The notes: a model not told the origin generated them from the letters alone. A stretch of DNA of 64,000 nt from Massospora cicadina (GCA_022478985.1 JAKSZP010018556.1:1-64000); one strand, 5' to 3'; counted from the stretch's first letter, positions 35,009 through 44,888 are shown. Numbers and translations: made by a program.

Positions 35009-35613
35009 TTTTGGGAATCATGAGATTTGTACAGGACTGAGTGGGATTCGAATTTCAGCTACTCCAAAGGAAGCAGAGATTTCTAACCACTGTACCATAA
35101 AGGGTAATAAAAACATCCTAAATGGTTTAAAGGAAACTTTACTTCCAGAAGGACCCACTGATTTTTCTAACAGAGTCACTGAGCCAGCTAATGAAGATCT
35201 TGCCATTTTGAGGTCCTCAGAATCAACCGCCCTATCTAAAGAAAGTTAAATTCAAGAAAAACCCATGTCACCTGACACATCTGTAAAGAGATCACCATAC
35301 TCTACTCATTCTTTATTTTCACACAAAGTTCCTCTTAGATGAACCAGAATATATTGTCAGCCTATAAATATCTCTGAATTTTAATTAATGAAGATATTCT
35401 TCAAATCATCTAATTTTTAAGCTAGTGTTTATTTTTCTTTTGTATACAGAAGATCTTGTCTGTTTGAAGCTAACAGAGAAGCCTCAATGACATATTTCAT
35501 TGAGAAGTTGTTTTAGTAAATAGTCCCTAAGATATTCCCTGTATCCATGTTTGACTCATAATTGAACTGTCTTCAAAGGCCCTGACCTTCGGAGAGGATG
35601 AAAAAGTCCTACA
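35009..35613 (+). repeat. 3' LTR of element B
   Basis: 605 bp, beginning TTTTGGGAATCATGAG (TG mutated to TT) and ending AAGTCCTACA, followed by GGGTT. It pairs with 25862-26469. Confidence 0.92.
35030..35105 (-). other. tRNA-like segment inside B LTR (possibly Gly-TCC derived)
   Basis: On the minus strand TGGTACAGTGG (A-box-like) is followed, at normal tRNA spacing, by ATTCGAATCC (B-box-like). Between them CTCTG and TGGAG can pair around a seven-base loop CTTCCTT, giving anticodon TCC. The acceptor and T stems do not pair well, so it is a relic, not a working tRNA gene. The 5' LTR has the same segment at 25885-25958 with a decayed B box. Confidence 0.4.
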
Positions 35614-35618
35614 GGGTT

Positions 35619-35777
35619 TAACCCTGATCCATGTGGCAAGTCAATCTTATTTGACCAAGATGGCCATCCTGCCACAGATTCCCCAATTGGTAACAAGTAT
35701 AGATCTTTTCGGACCACTTAGAGATTTACCAAATAATTCTCCCTGAACTCCTTTATAATCCTTTCTAAGTAAATAAC
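35619..35777 (+). repeat. 3' LTR of element A, part 2 of 3
   Basis: 159 bp matching about 1946-2100 of the 5' LTR (GACCAAGATGGCCATCCTGC). It is bounded by the B insertion on the left and the C insertion on the right; ATAAC at 35773-35777 is duplicated at 38907-38911. Confidence 0.9.
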
Positions 35778-36337
35778 TGTCAGGATTTTCCCTGGGTTAG
35801 GTGAAAGCCTTATCCAGGGGAAGGACCGATATCCCCATTTTAAGGGTTTAAATTCCAAACGGCTTAATAGAATTGGTAATACAAGTCAATACTACAAGTA
35901 TACTAAATTGGGTCTTGATATAAATTACCCCAAATTCAAGGAAATGGTAAATTCCCTTCCCTTAGGACATGTGACCTGGGATATCACCTGACCTGGTCAC
36001 GAGGGTGGCTTGATCCAAATAAGGGTCAGAATAGTGGGAAATCCAGAAGGCCAGGAGAAACCCTACTTGGACAGGGCCATGACGATTCTTGAACCACGTG
36101 TCCCCAAACACCCTATAAATATCCCTAATTATTATTCTAGTAAAGTGCTTTCGTTTATAAGATCTATTTCATTTTATATTTTCATTAAGTTAATTTATCT
36201 AAATAAATGGAGTCTCATCCATTGTCACATCTGGAGCTGCCCCTGTCCTCTTGGCTGATGCTAGCCTCTTGCAGTCGGCTTACTTGTGGGGTTCCCCAGT
36301 GTTAGCACCAGGTAGCGCATCTTGGGGAAACCTGACA
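35778..36337 (+). repeat. 5' LTR of element C
   Basis: TGTCAGGATTTTCCCTGGG to AAACCTGACA. It closely matches 38344-38906. It contains CCCTATAAATATCC near 36110 as a TATA-like core. Confidence 0.93.
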
Positions 36338-36339
36338 AC

Positions 36340-36357
36340 TGGTGCTCACTACAGGGG
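36340..36357 (+). promoter_or_regulatory. Primer-binding site of element C
   Basis: TGGTGCTCACTACAGGGG begins two bases after the LTR. It is the same 18-mer as in H and G although the LTRs are unrelated by eye. Confidence 0.85.
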
Positions 36358-37110
36358 CGCTTCCCTGGCGCGTCTGAGGTGTTACCCTCAACCTTGGACG
36401 ATAATGAAACCACCATGAGCACGCTGGACGCCACTCTTCTAACTTACCTCCAATAAAACGGCCAAGACCCAATAACAGTTGGGTCCAAATTCCCAAGGAG
36501 GACCTTCTAGTGTGCCCCAAAGACTTTGTTTGCTTCTGAGCTCCCAGTCAGCTGAAGCCCTTGCTGGACCTTTTAAAAACTCCTGAAGAATCGAAAAAAG
36601 ATGAGCTTGAGCCAAAAATGCCAGCATCATAAAATCAAAAGGTTAATGAAGGCAATAAATTATTACAGGGACCAAGCATTGCAGTTTAAGAGGATGTGGG
36701 ATTCTCAGAGAGAAGAAGCCTTTGAGGACATCACCCAGCAAGATGACTATTGGGCGCTAAAACCCGTTTAATGTAATGAAAGGGTTATATTCAAAAACCT
36801 TTGGCTTTGAACAAACTTGAGAAATAATTGGCTAAGCTACAACTCATCCTTCAGTCAAAAAATGAAAATTAAAATAATCTGAGTGCTTGAGTTTCAACCA
36901 AAATAATTAATTTTAATACTAACTATAATATTTATCTAGATAATTTTAGCCAAAGACCTCCATTCAAAGTTGGGACAAGTCAAGAATCAATTTCCAATCT
37001 TGACAAGATTCAAAAATTTTTAGGAAGCCTAAAACACAATTGGTGCGGCAAGGTGATTTGAACGACAGGAAAAATACCTGGGACTTACCTCCACACCACT
37101 GAGAATAGGC

Positions 37111-37755
37111 TTGATGTCTCTTTTCCGGCAATGCTACCACTTTCTGACTTTGACAACGCCCTTCCCAAGATTAGGCCTCAAACTACTAGAACTAAAAATC
37201 CAGAATTCCCAGTTCAACTCTCATATTGGGATAGCACTAATCCCAACAAAGATGAGAGTCAAGAAAAAGTGGAGCTTGATAACCTTTCCAGCAACGCTAC
37301 AACTTTCCAATTTTGACGGTGCCCCTCCTGAGATCAGGCCAAATATTATTAAAATAAATAATTTAGATTACTGGATTTTACTCTCCAATTGGGATAGCGA
37401 CAATCCTAATGAAGATGAGAGTCCTGAAGAAGCAAAGCCCAAGAAACCAGCTGATGTCACCTCCGCTACCGTTGCTAACCTTCCAGCCCACTTTGCATTT
37501 TCCTCTCAAACCTTGTTGCATGGTTTGCTTTCAGTTGCAAGTGAGATTTTCTCACCCCAATCCCGAGACAGTATCTCAGCATCGCTCAAAGAGGCCCCCC
37601 CTATTGGAACCTTCAGGGGCCACGCCCTACCATCGCCTGGTCATCCTCTAAGCTTGTGGGGTCGCTCGCCCATGCTACCCACTGTCAATGACCTTTTCCC
37701 TGAGCCTTACCTGAATCTGCTGGAGGATAAGGTGATCGCAAGATGCCAGGTTTGA
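37111..37755 (+). pseudogene. Element C internal ORF, product unknown
   Basis: An open frame of 214 codons. The second half is Pro-, Ser- and Glu-rich (SDNPNEDESPEEAKPKKPADV). I recognise no family, although its position suggests a gag-like protein. Repeat unit 1 reads naturally in a different frame (37131-37316, DFDNALPKIRP) from unit 2 (NFDGAPPEIRP), so a frameshift lies between them and the ancestral product was longer or different. A Met/Gln/Leu-rich patch at about 37798-38040 (MAKMAQEIYERIVQMEAEL) looks like a coiled coil and may be its decayed continuation. Confidence 0.4.
37120..37450 (+). repeat. Tandem duplication inside element C
   Basis: Two diverged units of about 160-165 bp, starting near 37123 and 37286. 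Both contain GCAA(T/C)GCTAC, a GACTTTGAC-like core, GGGATAGC and GATGAGAGTC. Each would encode [DN]FD-A-P-IRP followed by W-D-NPN-DES. Confidence 0.75.
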
Positions 37756-38329
37756 ATGGCAACCAAAATGAACTAAAAGATCAAAATGCTGAAGCCCACA
37801 TGGCCAAGATGGCGCAGGAGATTTATGAACGGATAGTACAGATGGAGGCAGAGTTGATGGACTCCTTGCTAGATGTTATGCAAGAATGAAGGCTGCTGGT
37901 CAGCCTGCAGTCAGAAATCTGGGATAAGACTGACTGGATCAAAGTTCTTACAATTGACAACTTTCAGCTTAGACTGGAGTTAACTGACCTCAAAACCAAA
38001 CAGCAGCTCAGAGCCAATCATTACAAAAAAACAAAATTGCTCAGATAGCAGTGGATCGCGGATCAAGGAGCTTTAAGCCACCTTTCCTAAAGAGCGATCC
38101 AAATTTATTATGAGTGCCTTAGCTGATAAATTTATCCAGCTTTGAACCCTATTCACACCTGAGACCTCCGAGTCAACTATAAGGGCCTTAGCCAATGTTT
38201 TTGTTTGGCTTCAAACCCTAACCACACTAGGCACTATCACTGAACTGGTCTGCATTTTGCCTGAGGCTCCTTACACCAAAGCTCGAGTCCTCTGACCCTC
38301 AGGCCACAACTTGCTCCCCTAGGCCAAGG

Positions 38330-38343
38330 CTTGGAGGGGGCTC
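38330..38343 (+). promoter_or_regulatory. Polypurine tract of element C
   Basis: CTTGGAGGGGGCTC lies immediately before the 3' LTR. Confidence 0.7.
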
Positions 38344-38906
38344 TGTCAGGATTTTCACTGGGTTAGGTGAAAGCCTTGTCAAGGGGAAGGACCAATATCC
38401 CCATTTGAGGGGTGTAAATCCCAAACAGCTTATTAGATTCAATATAATAAGTTGAATCTACAAGTATACCAAATTTGGGGCTTGGTATAAATTACCCCAA
38501 ATTTGAGGAAATGATACATTCCCTTCAATTATGACATGCGACCTGGGATATCACCTGACCTGGTCACAAGGGTGGTTTGATCCAAGTAAGGGTCAGAATA
38601 GTGGGCAATCCAGAAGACCAGGAGATACCCTACTTGGACAGGGCCACAACGATCCTTGAGCCACTTGTCCTCAAATACCCTATAAATATCCCTAATTATT
38701 ATTCTAATAAAGTACTTTCGTTCATAAGATCTATTTCATCTTATATTTTTATTAAGTTAATTTATCTAAATGAGATGGAGTCTCTTCCGTTGTCACATCT
38801 GGAGCTGCCTCTGTCCTCTTGGCTGATGCTAGCCCCTTGCAGTTGGCCTACTTGTTGGGTTCCCCAGCGTTAGCACCAGCGAGAGTGCATTTGAGGAAAC
38901 TTGACA
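38344..38906 (+). repeat. 3' LTR of element C
   Basis: 563 bp, TGTCAGGATTTTCACTGGG to AAACTTGACA, followed by ATAAC. Differences from the 5' LTR look few, suggesting a younger insertion than H or G. Confidence 0.93.
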
Positions 38907-38911
38907 ATAAC

Positions 38912-39127
38912 CTTTGCTCTCTTTTTTCGCCATTTAAGTTAAATTGGCCTACTCTAATTATTTAAGTAAAAATTAATAATTAGAATTTATGACCTCAGGA
39001 ACGTTAACCTGAGGAAAATATTTCTGGCAAAGGAAAGCAAATATATATAATCCAGCACCCATGTACCTCAGGTTTTCTGGTCTTAAATATTAAAGGAAAA
39101 GTGGTCTAAAACTCCTTAGATATGACA
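38912..39127 (+). repeat. 3' LTR of element A, part 3 of 3
   Basis: 216 bp matching the end of the 5' LTR (TTTCGCCATTTAAGTTAA, GGAACGTTAACCTGAGG). It ends CTTAGATATGACA where the 5' LTR ends CTTAGTCCCAACA. Confidence 0.88.
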
Positions 39128-40730
39128 GTCTGCGCACCATCACTGTATGCTTATCCCCTGTAACAGATACCCCAGTGCATCAGGGACCAAGAAACTGCAG
39201 CCAACTCTCTATCATGAATGTCCTAAGCAAACTCTGTGACGCTAAACTTATCTGAAGAGTATGCCACTGGATGTTCCCTCCCTTCATGTTCTCACATAAT
39301 GAATCCAAAACTGCTGTACTAGAGGTATCTCATGCTACAATATAAGGATTATCCTCATTTGCATGATGCAAAAGTGGGGCAGTGGTAAAAATTTTCCGTT
39401 ATTATTTTAAACGCCTTTTGACATTCAGGGGTACATAGGAATAGGGCGTTTTTACCTGCGAGGGGTGAAGGGGTGAGGCTAGTTTTAAAACGTTGGGTGA
39501 GAATTTCTTAAAGAATAATAGATCCTAGGAAACTGCACAGTTGCTTCTGTGTTATGGAGGTGTGCTATGAGATTTAAGCTTCAATTTGTAAGGCGCGATG
39601 GCATACTCATCCTTTAAGATCAAGTTACCTAGGAACTGAATTTCATCTTCATAAAATTCTCATTTAGAGGGTTTGGCAACCAGTCAACTTTTGGAGTGCA
39701 GCCACTACAGCCACCAAAAACCCTAGCATGTTGCTCTGCATTGGTAAATTGAATTAAGATTTCAACATAGGCAATTGCACATGAGAATATGAGGTCCCAC
39801 AAAGCGTCATCTGTGCAGAGCTGGAACACAGCTGAATTTTTTCTTATCCAATTGGCATAATCTTGAAAACGATATATTCCATATTGGGTGCAGATTGCTG
39901 TCAGCCACTCTTGGCAAGACTTTATACGCACTTGATTAAAAGCATTAACAAGCCAATCTTAGAGAAACCACGGATTTGAATTACCTTAGCAATTGCTGCT
40001 TCTAAGAATTATAGGTATGGATCTGATACCGTCACACTATTCAAATGCCCAAGATCCACACATGATCTCAAAGTACCATCTAGTTTCTACGTAAATACCA
40101 CTGGAGAAGATAAGGAAATATTTTCTTACCCATCCACCCCTTCTTTACCATATCTTTTAATCCAGGTCTTCAACGGTTGGTCCTCCTCAGACATGTAGGG
40201 TTAAAGAGGGCAGTTGATTTTGATAAATATAATCGCTAGTTGGAAACCCAGGTCAACTTCAAGTGGTTGGTAACAGTTGCACCGTTCACATCAAAGACTG
40301 ACTCAAAGGGAGCGTGGATGAGGGGAAAAGTAGGCAACTCAGGTCCAATGTCCATAAAAGTGTATTTTACAGTTTTCACCACTGCATTACTATTGCCAAA
40401 ATATGAAAAATAGTAGTTTCTCCTGAGTGAGCATTAAAGATAAAAACTAACATATTCCGCCACAAGTCAACACTAACTGACTGGCGGCGCCATCATCCTA
40501 CCCCCAAATTTACTGGGAATAGCAATTCTAAAACGGCTTCTAAGTGAGCTATAAATTTATACTTATGGTCCTCAAAACGAATGATTTACAAAAGGTATTG
40601 TAAGCAGAGGGACCCACAAATCGCTCAAGAGTGTGGAACCTGAGGTGAGCGCAAGATCTAAAACTTGCACGACCTTAGGGTCAATAAAATTTTCTGTGGT
40701 TCAGTGTCCACCAAGGCAATTACATTTACT
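39128..40730 (-). pseudogene. D pol: protease, RT and first part of RNase H
   Basis: Read on the minus strand. Protease lies near 40720 with NVIALVDTEPQK (DTG/S to DTE). RT begins near 40115 with SSPVVFT and DGTLRSCVDLGHLNSVTVSDPYL. The polymerase motif reads AYVEILIQFTNAEQHAR near 39780 (YVDD to YVEI), followed by VDWLPNP and a FLG-like end. RNase H covers about 39480-39128 (ALFLCTPECQKAFKIITENF, HPVAYSSDKFSVTEF, HDRELAAVSWSLMHW). It ends exactly where element A is inserted and continues at 1708. Confidence 0.8.
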
Positions 40731-41403
40731 TTTTCGTTAACCTAAAGAAATATGAATGGTAAACAAAAGAGTAATCATTATCAACTTTATTCAACTGATT
40801 AAGGGATCAAAAGGTTTAATTAGGCTTCTCAAAATTGGAGTCCTTGAGCACTTTAGTGAATCTGTTAATGATTGAGTGGGCATAAATACTGCCCAAGCAT
40901 AAGTCAAAGGTGCAGACTCAGGATCAACAGGGTCTGATAAGGGCTACAAGTTGGAAGATCCACATAAAGTGGAGTCATGCGACGCTTTTCCTTCACCTGA
41001 TTAAAAAGTGAGAAGTGGTAAGAATTTATGGCATAGGCTTCAGTGTTTATTCTTTTGCAACCATCCATAAGTCATTTGAAATATCTCAGGGCGAAGGAGT
41101 TTCTTCAGAGTGCGACTGGTCCAAATAGACCAATATGGCTCCTTCAGGCCCCTGGGAGGGGTAAGAGTGGGCCTCATAGAGGTATACTAGTTCCATGTTG
41201 TGAATGTGTAACTATATAATCTTCTACTCCTTGACACTATTTGCACTTATAGAAGCACATAATGTCATAGTTAAAGCTTGAAGCTTATCACCTCCACACG
41301 GAAATCCAATACAGTGCACATTGTCCTTTTTTGATGTCAAATGTCAACACCTGACTATGTCTTTTTGCTAGAAAGCTAAGGGTAGTATCAAACTCAAGGC
41401 GCT
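40731..41403 (-). pseudogene. Probable gag-protease spacer of D, badly decayed
   Basis: The minus strand upstream of protease carries short coding-like patches (for example MELVYLYEAHSYPSQGP near 41190) and no intact motif. By position it should be the end of gag. It is interrupted at 41403 by a solo LTR. Confidence 0.35.
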
Positions 41404-42101
41404 TGTTGGACAGTTACAAGTCCAATATTGCAATAAGGTGATTTGGTTTATAATAAGGATGAAATCGGCCAAAGGGCCCTGGACAAATTCTTGGTGGAAC
41501 CCCTCAAATTAGGAAAATTCTATTCTATTCAATTCAATTCTCAGCCAAATCATTCAGCTCTTAGGAATCAGGTTGTGCCAAAACTGCAGCTTAATATGAT
41601 AAATTATTCTGAGGCTCCTCCCTGGCCCCTCAACAATTCTGTTCAAATGCTAATGCAGAGGCCACCCTCTTTTAAAGCGGTGGAGGGGGCCCCACAAAGT
41701 AAAGTTTTTCTCTCCCATTGATTAGGTTAATTATATTAAATCTTTACCAAACTTACAATTTCCTACCCAGTATCGACCCTCCATTGGTCAGTCCCATTAA
41801 AGCAAAGTGAGACTCAAGAGCTCCAATAGGTCAAATCCCCATATTCCCTTAATTCAGACATTACTAAGATAATCCAAAAAATTTGAGCCTAAACACCATT
41901 TAATACTAAGCAGCAAAATTATAATAGGGTTCTCTTTACCCCTTACCTCAACTAATAAAATATATAAAGAACCAACCTTTTAGTATCTATTAGTGTTTTG
42001 TTATTTTTAATATAAGTGGTGCAAAAAATCCCCCAAATTAAATTTTTGTAATTTGGGTAAGAAAGGCACCAGCGAGCATCTTCAACGCCTAAAATCCAAC
42101 A
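41404..42101 (+). repeat. Solo LTR of the H/G/E lineage
   Basis: 698 bp, TGTTGGACAGTTAC to AAAATCCAACA, with a perfect duplication GCGCT at 41399-41403 and 42102-42106. It shares lineage blocks such as CCAAAGGGCCCTGGACAAAT and TTCTTGGTGGAACCCC. A TTTTAAAGC core at about 41669 lies between GGCCACC and GGTGG-type arms. No internal region remains, so it formed by LTR-LTR recombination. Confidence 0.9.
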
Positions 42102-42464
42102 GCGCTTATAGCTAAGTGGGGAAGCTAAAGTGGTTTTTAATTTGTGTAGCTCCCAATAATAAGAGCTCTTTATGAGGTTAACAGTACCCAGTGGACAGCA
42201 TTTAAGGAGAACTTTTAGAGGGAACAGAAACTTAAATTTGGTGTAAGAGTCGTTTAAGGTCAGGAAATCTATAACCAACAACTTCACCTATGTATAATTG
42301 GGTTGGGCTATAATGTTACGAATCCAGCATGCTAAGGAATGACTTAGGTCCCTTCATGGGTGTTCTAGCACACACAGGAGAAGCCACAGTCCACAAGGCA
42401 CCGCTAGGTCCAAGATGTGTGATTGGCGTTGTTGGATTGGGAGTTGGAAAGGGGACAACCCAAG
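42102..42464 (-). other. D-derived sequence between two solo LTRs
   Basis: This continues the sequence interrupted by the solo LTR at 41404. Minus-strand frames (for example MKLLVIDFLTLNDSYTKF, 42287 downward) show no recognisable domain. Probably the decayed gag side of D; low confidence. Confidence 0.3.
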
Positions 42465-43263
42465 TGTCAGACATTCTCCTTCTTGACTTAAGAAAAAGAA
42501 TTTTGGAGGTATTAGTGCTCCTGAATATGCCACCATGATTGGCCCATCACCTGCCCAATCTTCAAATAATATTTTGGATATCAATGATATAAATACCCAC
42601 AGCGAAAATACCTTAGCAGATTCTTGGTGGAATCCTAACTATTGGAAAATTATGGTTTATCACAAAAATTGGCTTAAAAAGGTAATAACTAATAATAGGA
42701 TTACTCCAACTTCTCAGCTGTTTTTGAGGAGTTCAATATTGCATGGATCTGAACCTCCGCAAGGTATGAAGATTTTACCCGTTGATGATTGGGTGCAAAT
42801 TAACAAATCATTACCACTCGGATCTGAACCCTCCCAAGGTGAGGAGATTTTACCTGTTGATGATTGGGTGCAAATTAACAAATCATTACCGCACAGATCT
42901 GATCACCCCCAAGGTGAGAAGATCTTATCCGCTGGTGATTGGATACAATTTATCAAAAATGTTACCACATGGGTCAGTTTTGCCTCAAAAATTTTATCTT
43001 TGATCTGATAGGCTGAAAACCTATATTTCTTAATTTAGATGACTCAGCTTTATATTCTTTTGCCTCAAATACCAATGGTCTCAAAATTTGAACTAGTTTA
43101 AATAGAAAATACTAGTATTGAGAAAAGGACCTTCCTTGGTTTTGCCCTGCCTAAACAATAAAAAACATTAAAAACTTTAACAAGCGTTATTTATTACTTT
43201 TAATATATAGTAAAATTCTCACTTTAAACAAAATATTTGTGGCATCCATTGGCAGATCCCACA
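42465..43263 (+). repeat. Solo LTR with an internal triplication
   Basis: About 799 bp, TGTCAGACATTCTCC to AGATCCCACA, flanked by CCAAG (42460-42464) and TCAAG (43264-43268), one mismatch. It is related to the LTR of element E. The right end is less certain than the left. It contains three tandem 75-bp units. Confidence 0.75.
42745..42969 (+). repeat. Three tandem 75-bp repeats within a solo LTR
   Basis: Units start at 42745, 42820 and 42895 with GGATCTGA or AGATCTGA, each containing CCCAAGGTGAG-like and TGATTGGGTGCAAATTAAC-like blocks. The single-copy form is seen in the E LTR near 44390-44465 (CCCCAAGGTGCAAG, GGTGATTGGCTCAAG). Because 75 is a multiple of three, an open frame runs through all units, but it is not a gene. 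Confidence 0.9.
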
Positions 43264-43976
43264 TCAAGGAACATATACCATGTATCGTTTTATTTATTAA
43301 AATAGTTAAAGAAAGGCTATTTTCAATAAATATGTTAATTAACCTATAAGGGAAATATTATTAAAAGAATAATTGACACCCTACTTTAGAAGAGTACTGG
43401 GTCATATAGTGGGATAGGAAGTTGTTAAGCTGAACTGCAGTATTATAGTTTAATTTAAAACTTTGAATTCCAAAATTACCATTTTTGAATTTCCAAATTC
43501 ATTTTGATAGTATTGGCTGACATTCCAAGATATTCTCAGGTTGACTTTTAAGAATCCGGATGTCCAAACCTCACTTTTTTGATTTTGGAAGGAATGTTGA
43601 GTTTGTCTCTAGTTTTTCCCTCTTTTTTGATTTTATTATTGAATGAAAATTTATTATGTATGTTTTTATACAGGTTGGCTTCTGAGTGAACCAAATGTTG
43701 GGGCAGGAAATGGGGACCATGGTATGGAATTTGTTGATTTTTTTGAAAGCTTCACACAGTTGTTTGATTTTTTATGTAAAAATCTAATGATTGCGAGATT
43801 TAGTGATTTTGGGTTAGAAGGTAGATGGGTGAAGAGTGTGTGACATGCAGGGATGGGAAATGGCTACCCAACTCTCATCCAGGGAATGCACTAGGTCAGA
43901 GATCAGGCGAGGGGCAGGGCTTTGGGGTTTATACCTTCTTAGTTCTAAAGGGGTGCACACCCTGTAGAGCTTACTA
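43264..43976. other. Unassigned sequence, no gene recognised
   Basis: AT-rich to about 43640, then more balanced to 43976. Open frames at 43643-43843 and 43825-44058 have no recognisable motif, and the second runs into the E LTR. Nothing else seen. Confidence 0.4.
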
Positions 43977-44616
43977 TGTCAGACATTTACCTTTTTTTTT
44001 TAGTACTAGATGGTCCCAACCCAAGGGGGGATTCATCGATGTTACCTTTAAAGGCTAAAAATAAGAATGCTGTAGGTCAAGTTCCATTAAAAAAGGGAAA
44101 TGTTGGCCATTTGCGATATTCTGATGTTGTTAAGAGTTCATTTAAAAAAAATAAAAATAAGGAAGTTGAGGAAATTGGCCAAAAGTCCCTGGTCAATTCT
44201 TGGTGGGTTTCCACTAATTCAGGAAACACCAGTAAAAAAACTGTATGGGCACTAGTAAAATCAGCTGGTCAGATTACTTCAACTTCACCACGGACTTTGG
44301 GGTTACCCTGGAAGGCACACCCCTGACCCCAATGAAGTCCTTCAACACACCTGCACAGGGACCCCCCTTTTATAGGCTTAGTGGGGTCCCCCAAGGTGCA
44401 AGAGATTCCTTGGGCGGTGATTGGCTCAAGTTTATAAAAATGTTGCCTTACAGGTACATTTGGGCCAATCAGAATTCCTCTCCCTTTACTCCGTTGCCCT
44501 GAAGCGAGTTCCCAAATTATGATATGTTATTCTGCATATTTCCTAATTCAAACTCGCATAGGCTATTCTAAACATATTCCCAGATTCCCCCTTGACCCTT
44601 AAAATTATTTTTAAAT
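43977..44616 (+). repeat. 5' LTR of element E, left part
   Basis: Begins TGTCAGACATTTACC and matches the start of the 3' LTR at 54808, apart from the 47-bp insertion at 43995-44041. The TATA hairpin lies at 44358-44390. It is cut by LINE 2; CCCTTAAAATTATTT is duplicated at the break. Confidence 0.92.
43995..44041 (-). mobile_element. 47-bp LINE 3-family tail insertion
   Basis: A T-run followed by AGTACTAGATGGTCCCAACC and AAGGGGGGATTCATCGATG matches the extreme 3' end of LINE 3 (58264-58310) in minus orientation. TTACCTTT is duplicated at 43987-43994 and 44042-44049. The same LTR site in the 3' LTR is uninterrupted (ACATTTACCTTTGCAGAC at 54813). Confidence 0.85.
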
Positions 44617-44888
44617 CTAAAATTTAAAATTTTTTTATTTTTAAATTTTAAATTTATTGTGGGGAAGGCTGACCATGGGACGGACACTTCCAAATATGAC
44701 TCAGGAAAGATAAACTTAGTACCAGGGGGGCACCCCAGAGAAGCGATGTTATCTCTTGTTGCCAGCGGGAACGCCACTTATGGGGAGGGGGAGGGAACGT
44801 GTGAAGGGGCCGTAGCCACTATTGAGCACGTGTGGAGGAAGGGGTCTGATTTGATGAACCAGACTGGGAACCAGGAGGAGACCAGCTG

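Larger units (their letters stand above)
25862..35613 (+). mobile_element. Ty3/gypsy element B, split by element F
   Basis: This plus-strand element has LTRs at 25862-26469 (608 bp) and 35009-35613 (605 bp) and a perfect GGGTT duplication (25857-25861 and 35614-35618). Without F it is about 7.0 kb. Gag, protease, RT, RNase H and integrase are present and decayed. It is inserted in the 3' LTR of element A. Its LTR family and primer-binding site differ from those of the H/G/E lineage. Confidence 0.95.
35778..38906 (+). mobile_element. Non-autonomous LTR element C
   Basis: 3,129 bp with LTRs at 35778-36337 (560 bp) and 38344-38906 (563 bp), a perfect ATAAC duplication, the H/G-type primer-binding site and a polypurine tract. 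The 2.0-kb interior lacks RT, protease and integrase; at most it encodes a gag-like product. The shared primer site suggests that enzymes from the H/G/E lineage may have mobilised it, which is an inference. Confidence 0.93.
1709..39127 (+). mobile_element. Ty3/gypsy element A, host of H, G, B and C
   Basis: This plus-strand element has a 607-bp 5' LTR (1709-2315). Its 3' LTR begins at 25634 and is split into three pieces totalling about 603 bp (25634-25861, 35619-35777, 38912-39127). The LTR family begins TGTTGGGATTCC and ends TCCCAACA in its best-kept copies. Subtracting the four nested elements and their duplications leaves about 6.1 kb, a normal Ty3 size, with the order gag, protease, RT, RNase H, integrase. 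A sits in the RNase H of element D. All domains carry stops and frameshifts. Confidence 0.9.
663..42464 (-). mobile_element. Outer Ty3/gypsy element D (degenerate host of the nest)
   Basis: This is a minus-strand Ty3/gypsy element whose pieces flank a 37-kb insertion (element A, 1709-39127). Protease, RT and the first part of RNase H lie at about 39128-40730. The end of RNase H, the integrase zinc-binding domain and the integrase core start lie at 663-1708. Reading minus strand across the gap, RNase H runs up to KHTVMVR at 39128 and resumes at LTYML near 1700. The right edge of A shows GTCTG; on the left the same GTCTG overlaps the first TG of A's LTR, as if a TG had been lost from a duplicated GTCTG. 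D's own LTRs were not found, and its gag side is cut by two solo LTRs. It is the oldest layer and is riddled with stops and frameshifts. Confidence 0.8.

Noticed and set aside
42745..42969. CRISPR-like array
   Set aside because: Units are contiguous diverged copies without spacers, in a eukaryotic LTR.
42535..43008. 157-codon frame with three 25-residue repeats as a repeat protein
   Set aside because: It lies inside a solo LTR. The frame stays open only because the repeat unit is 75 bp.
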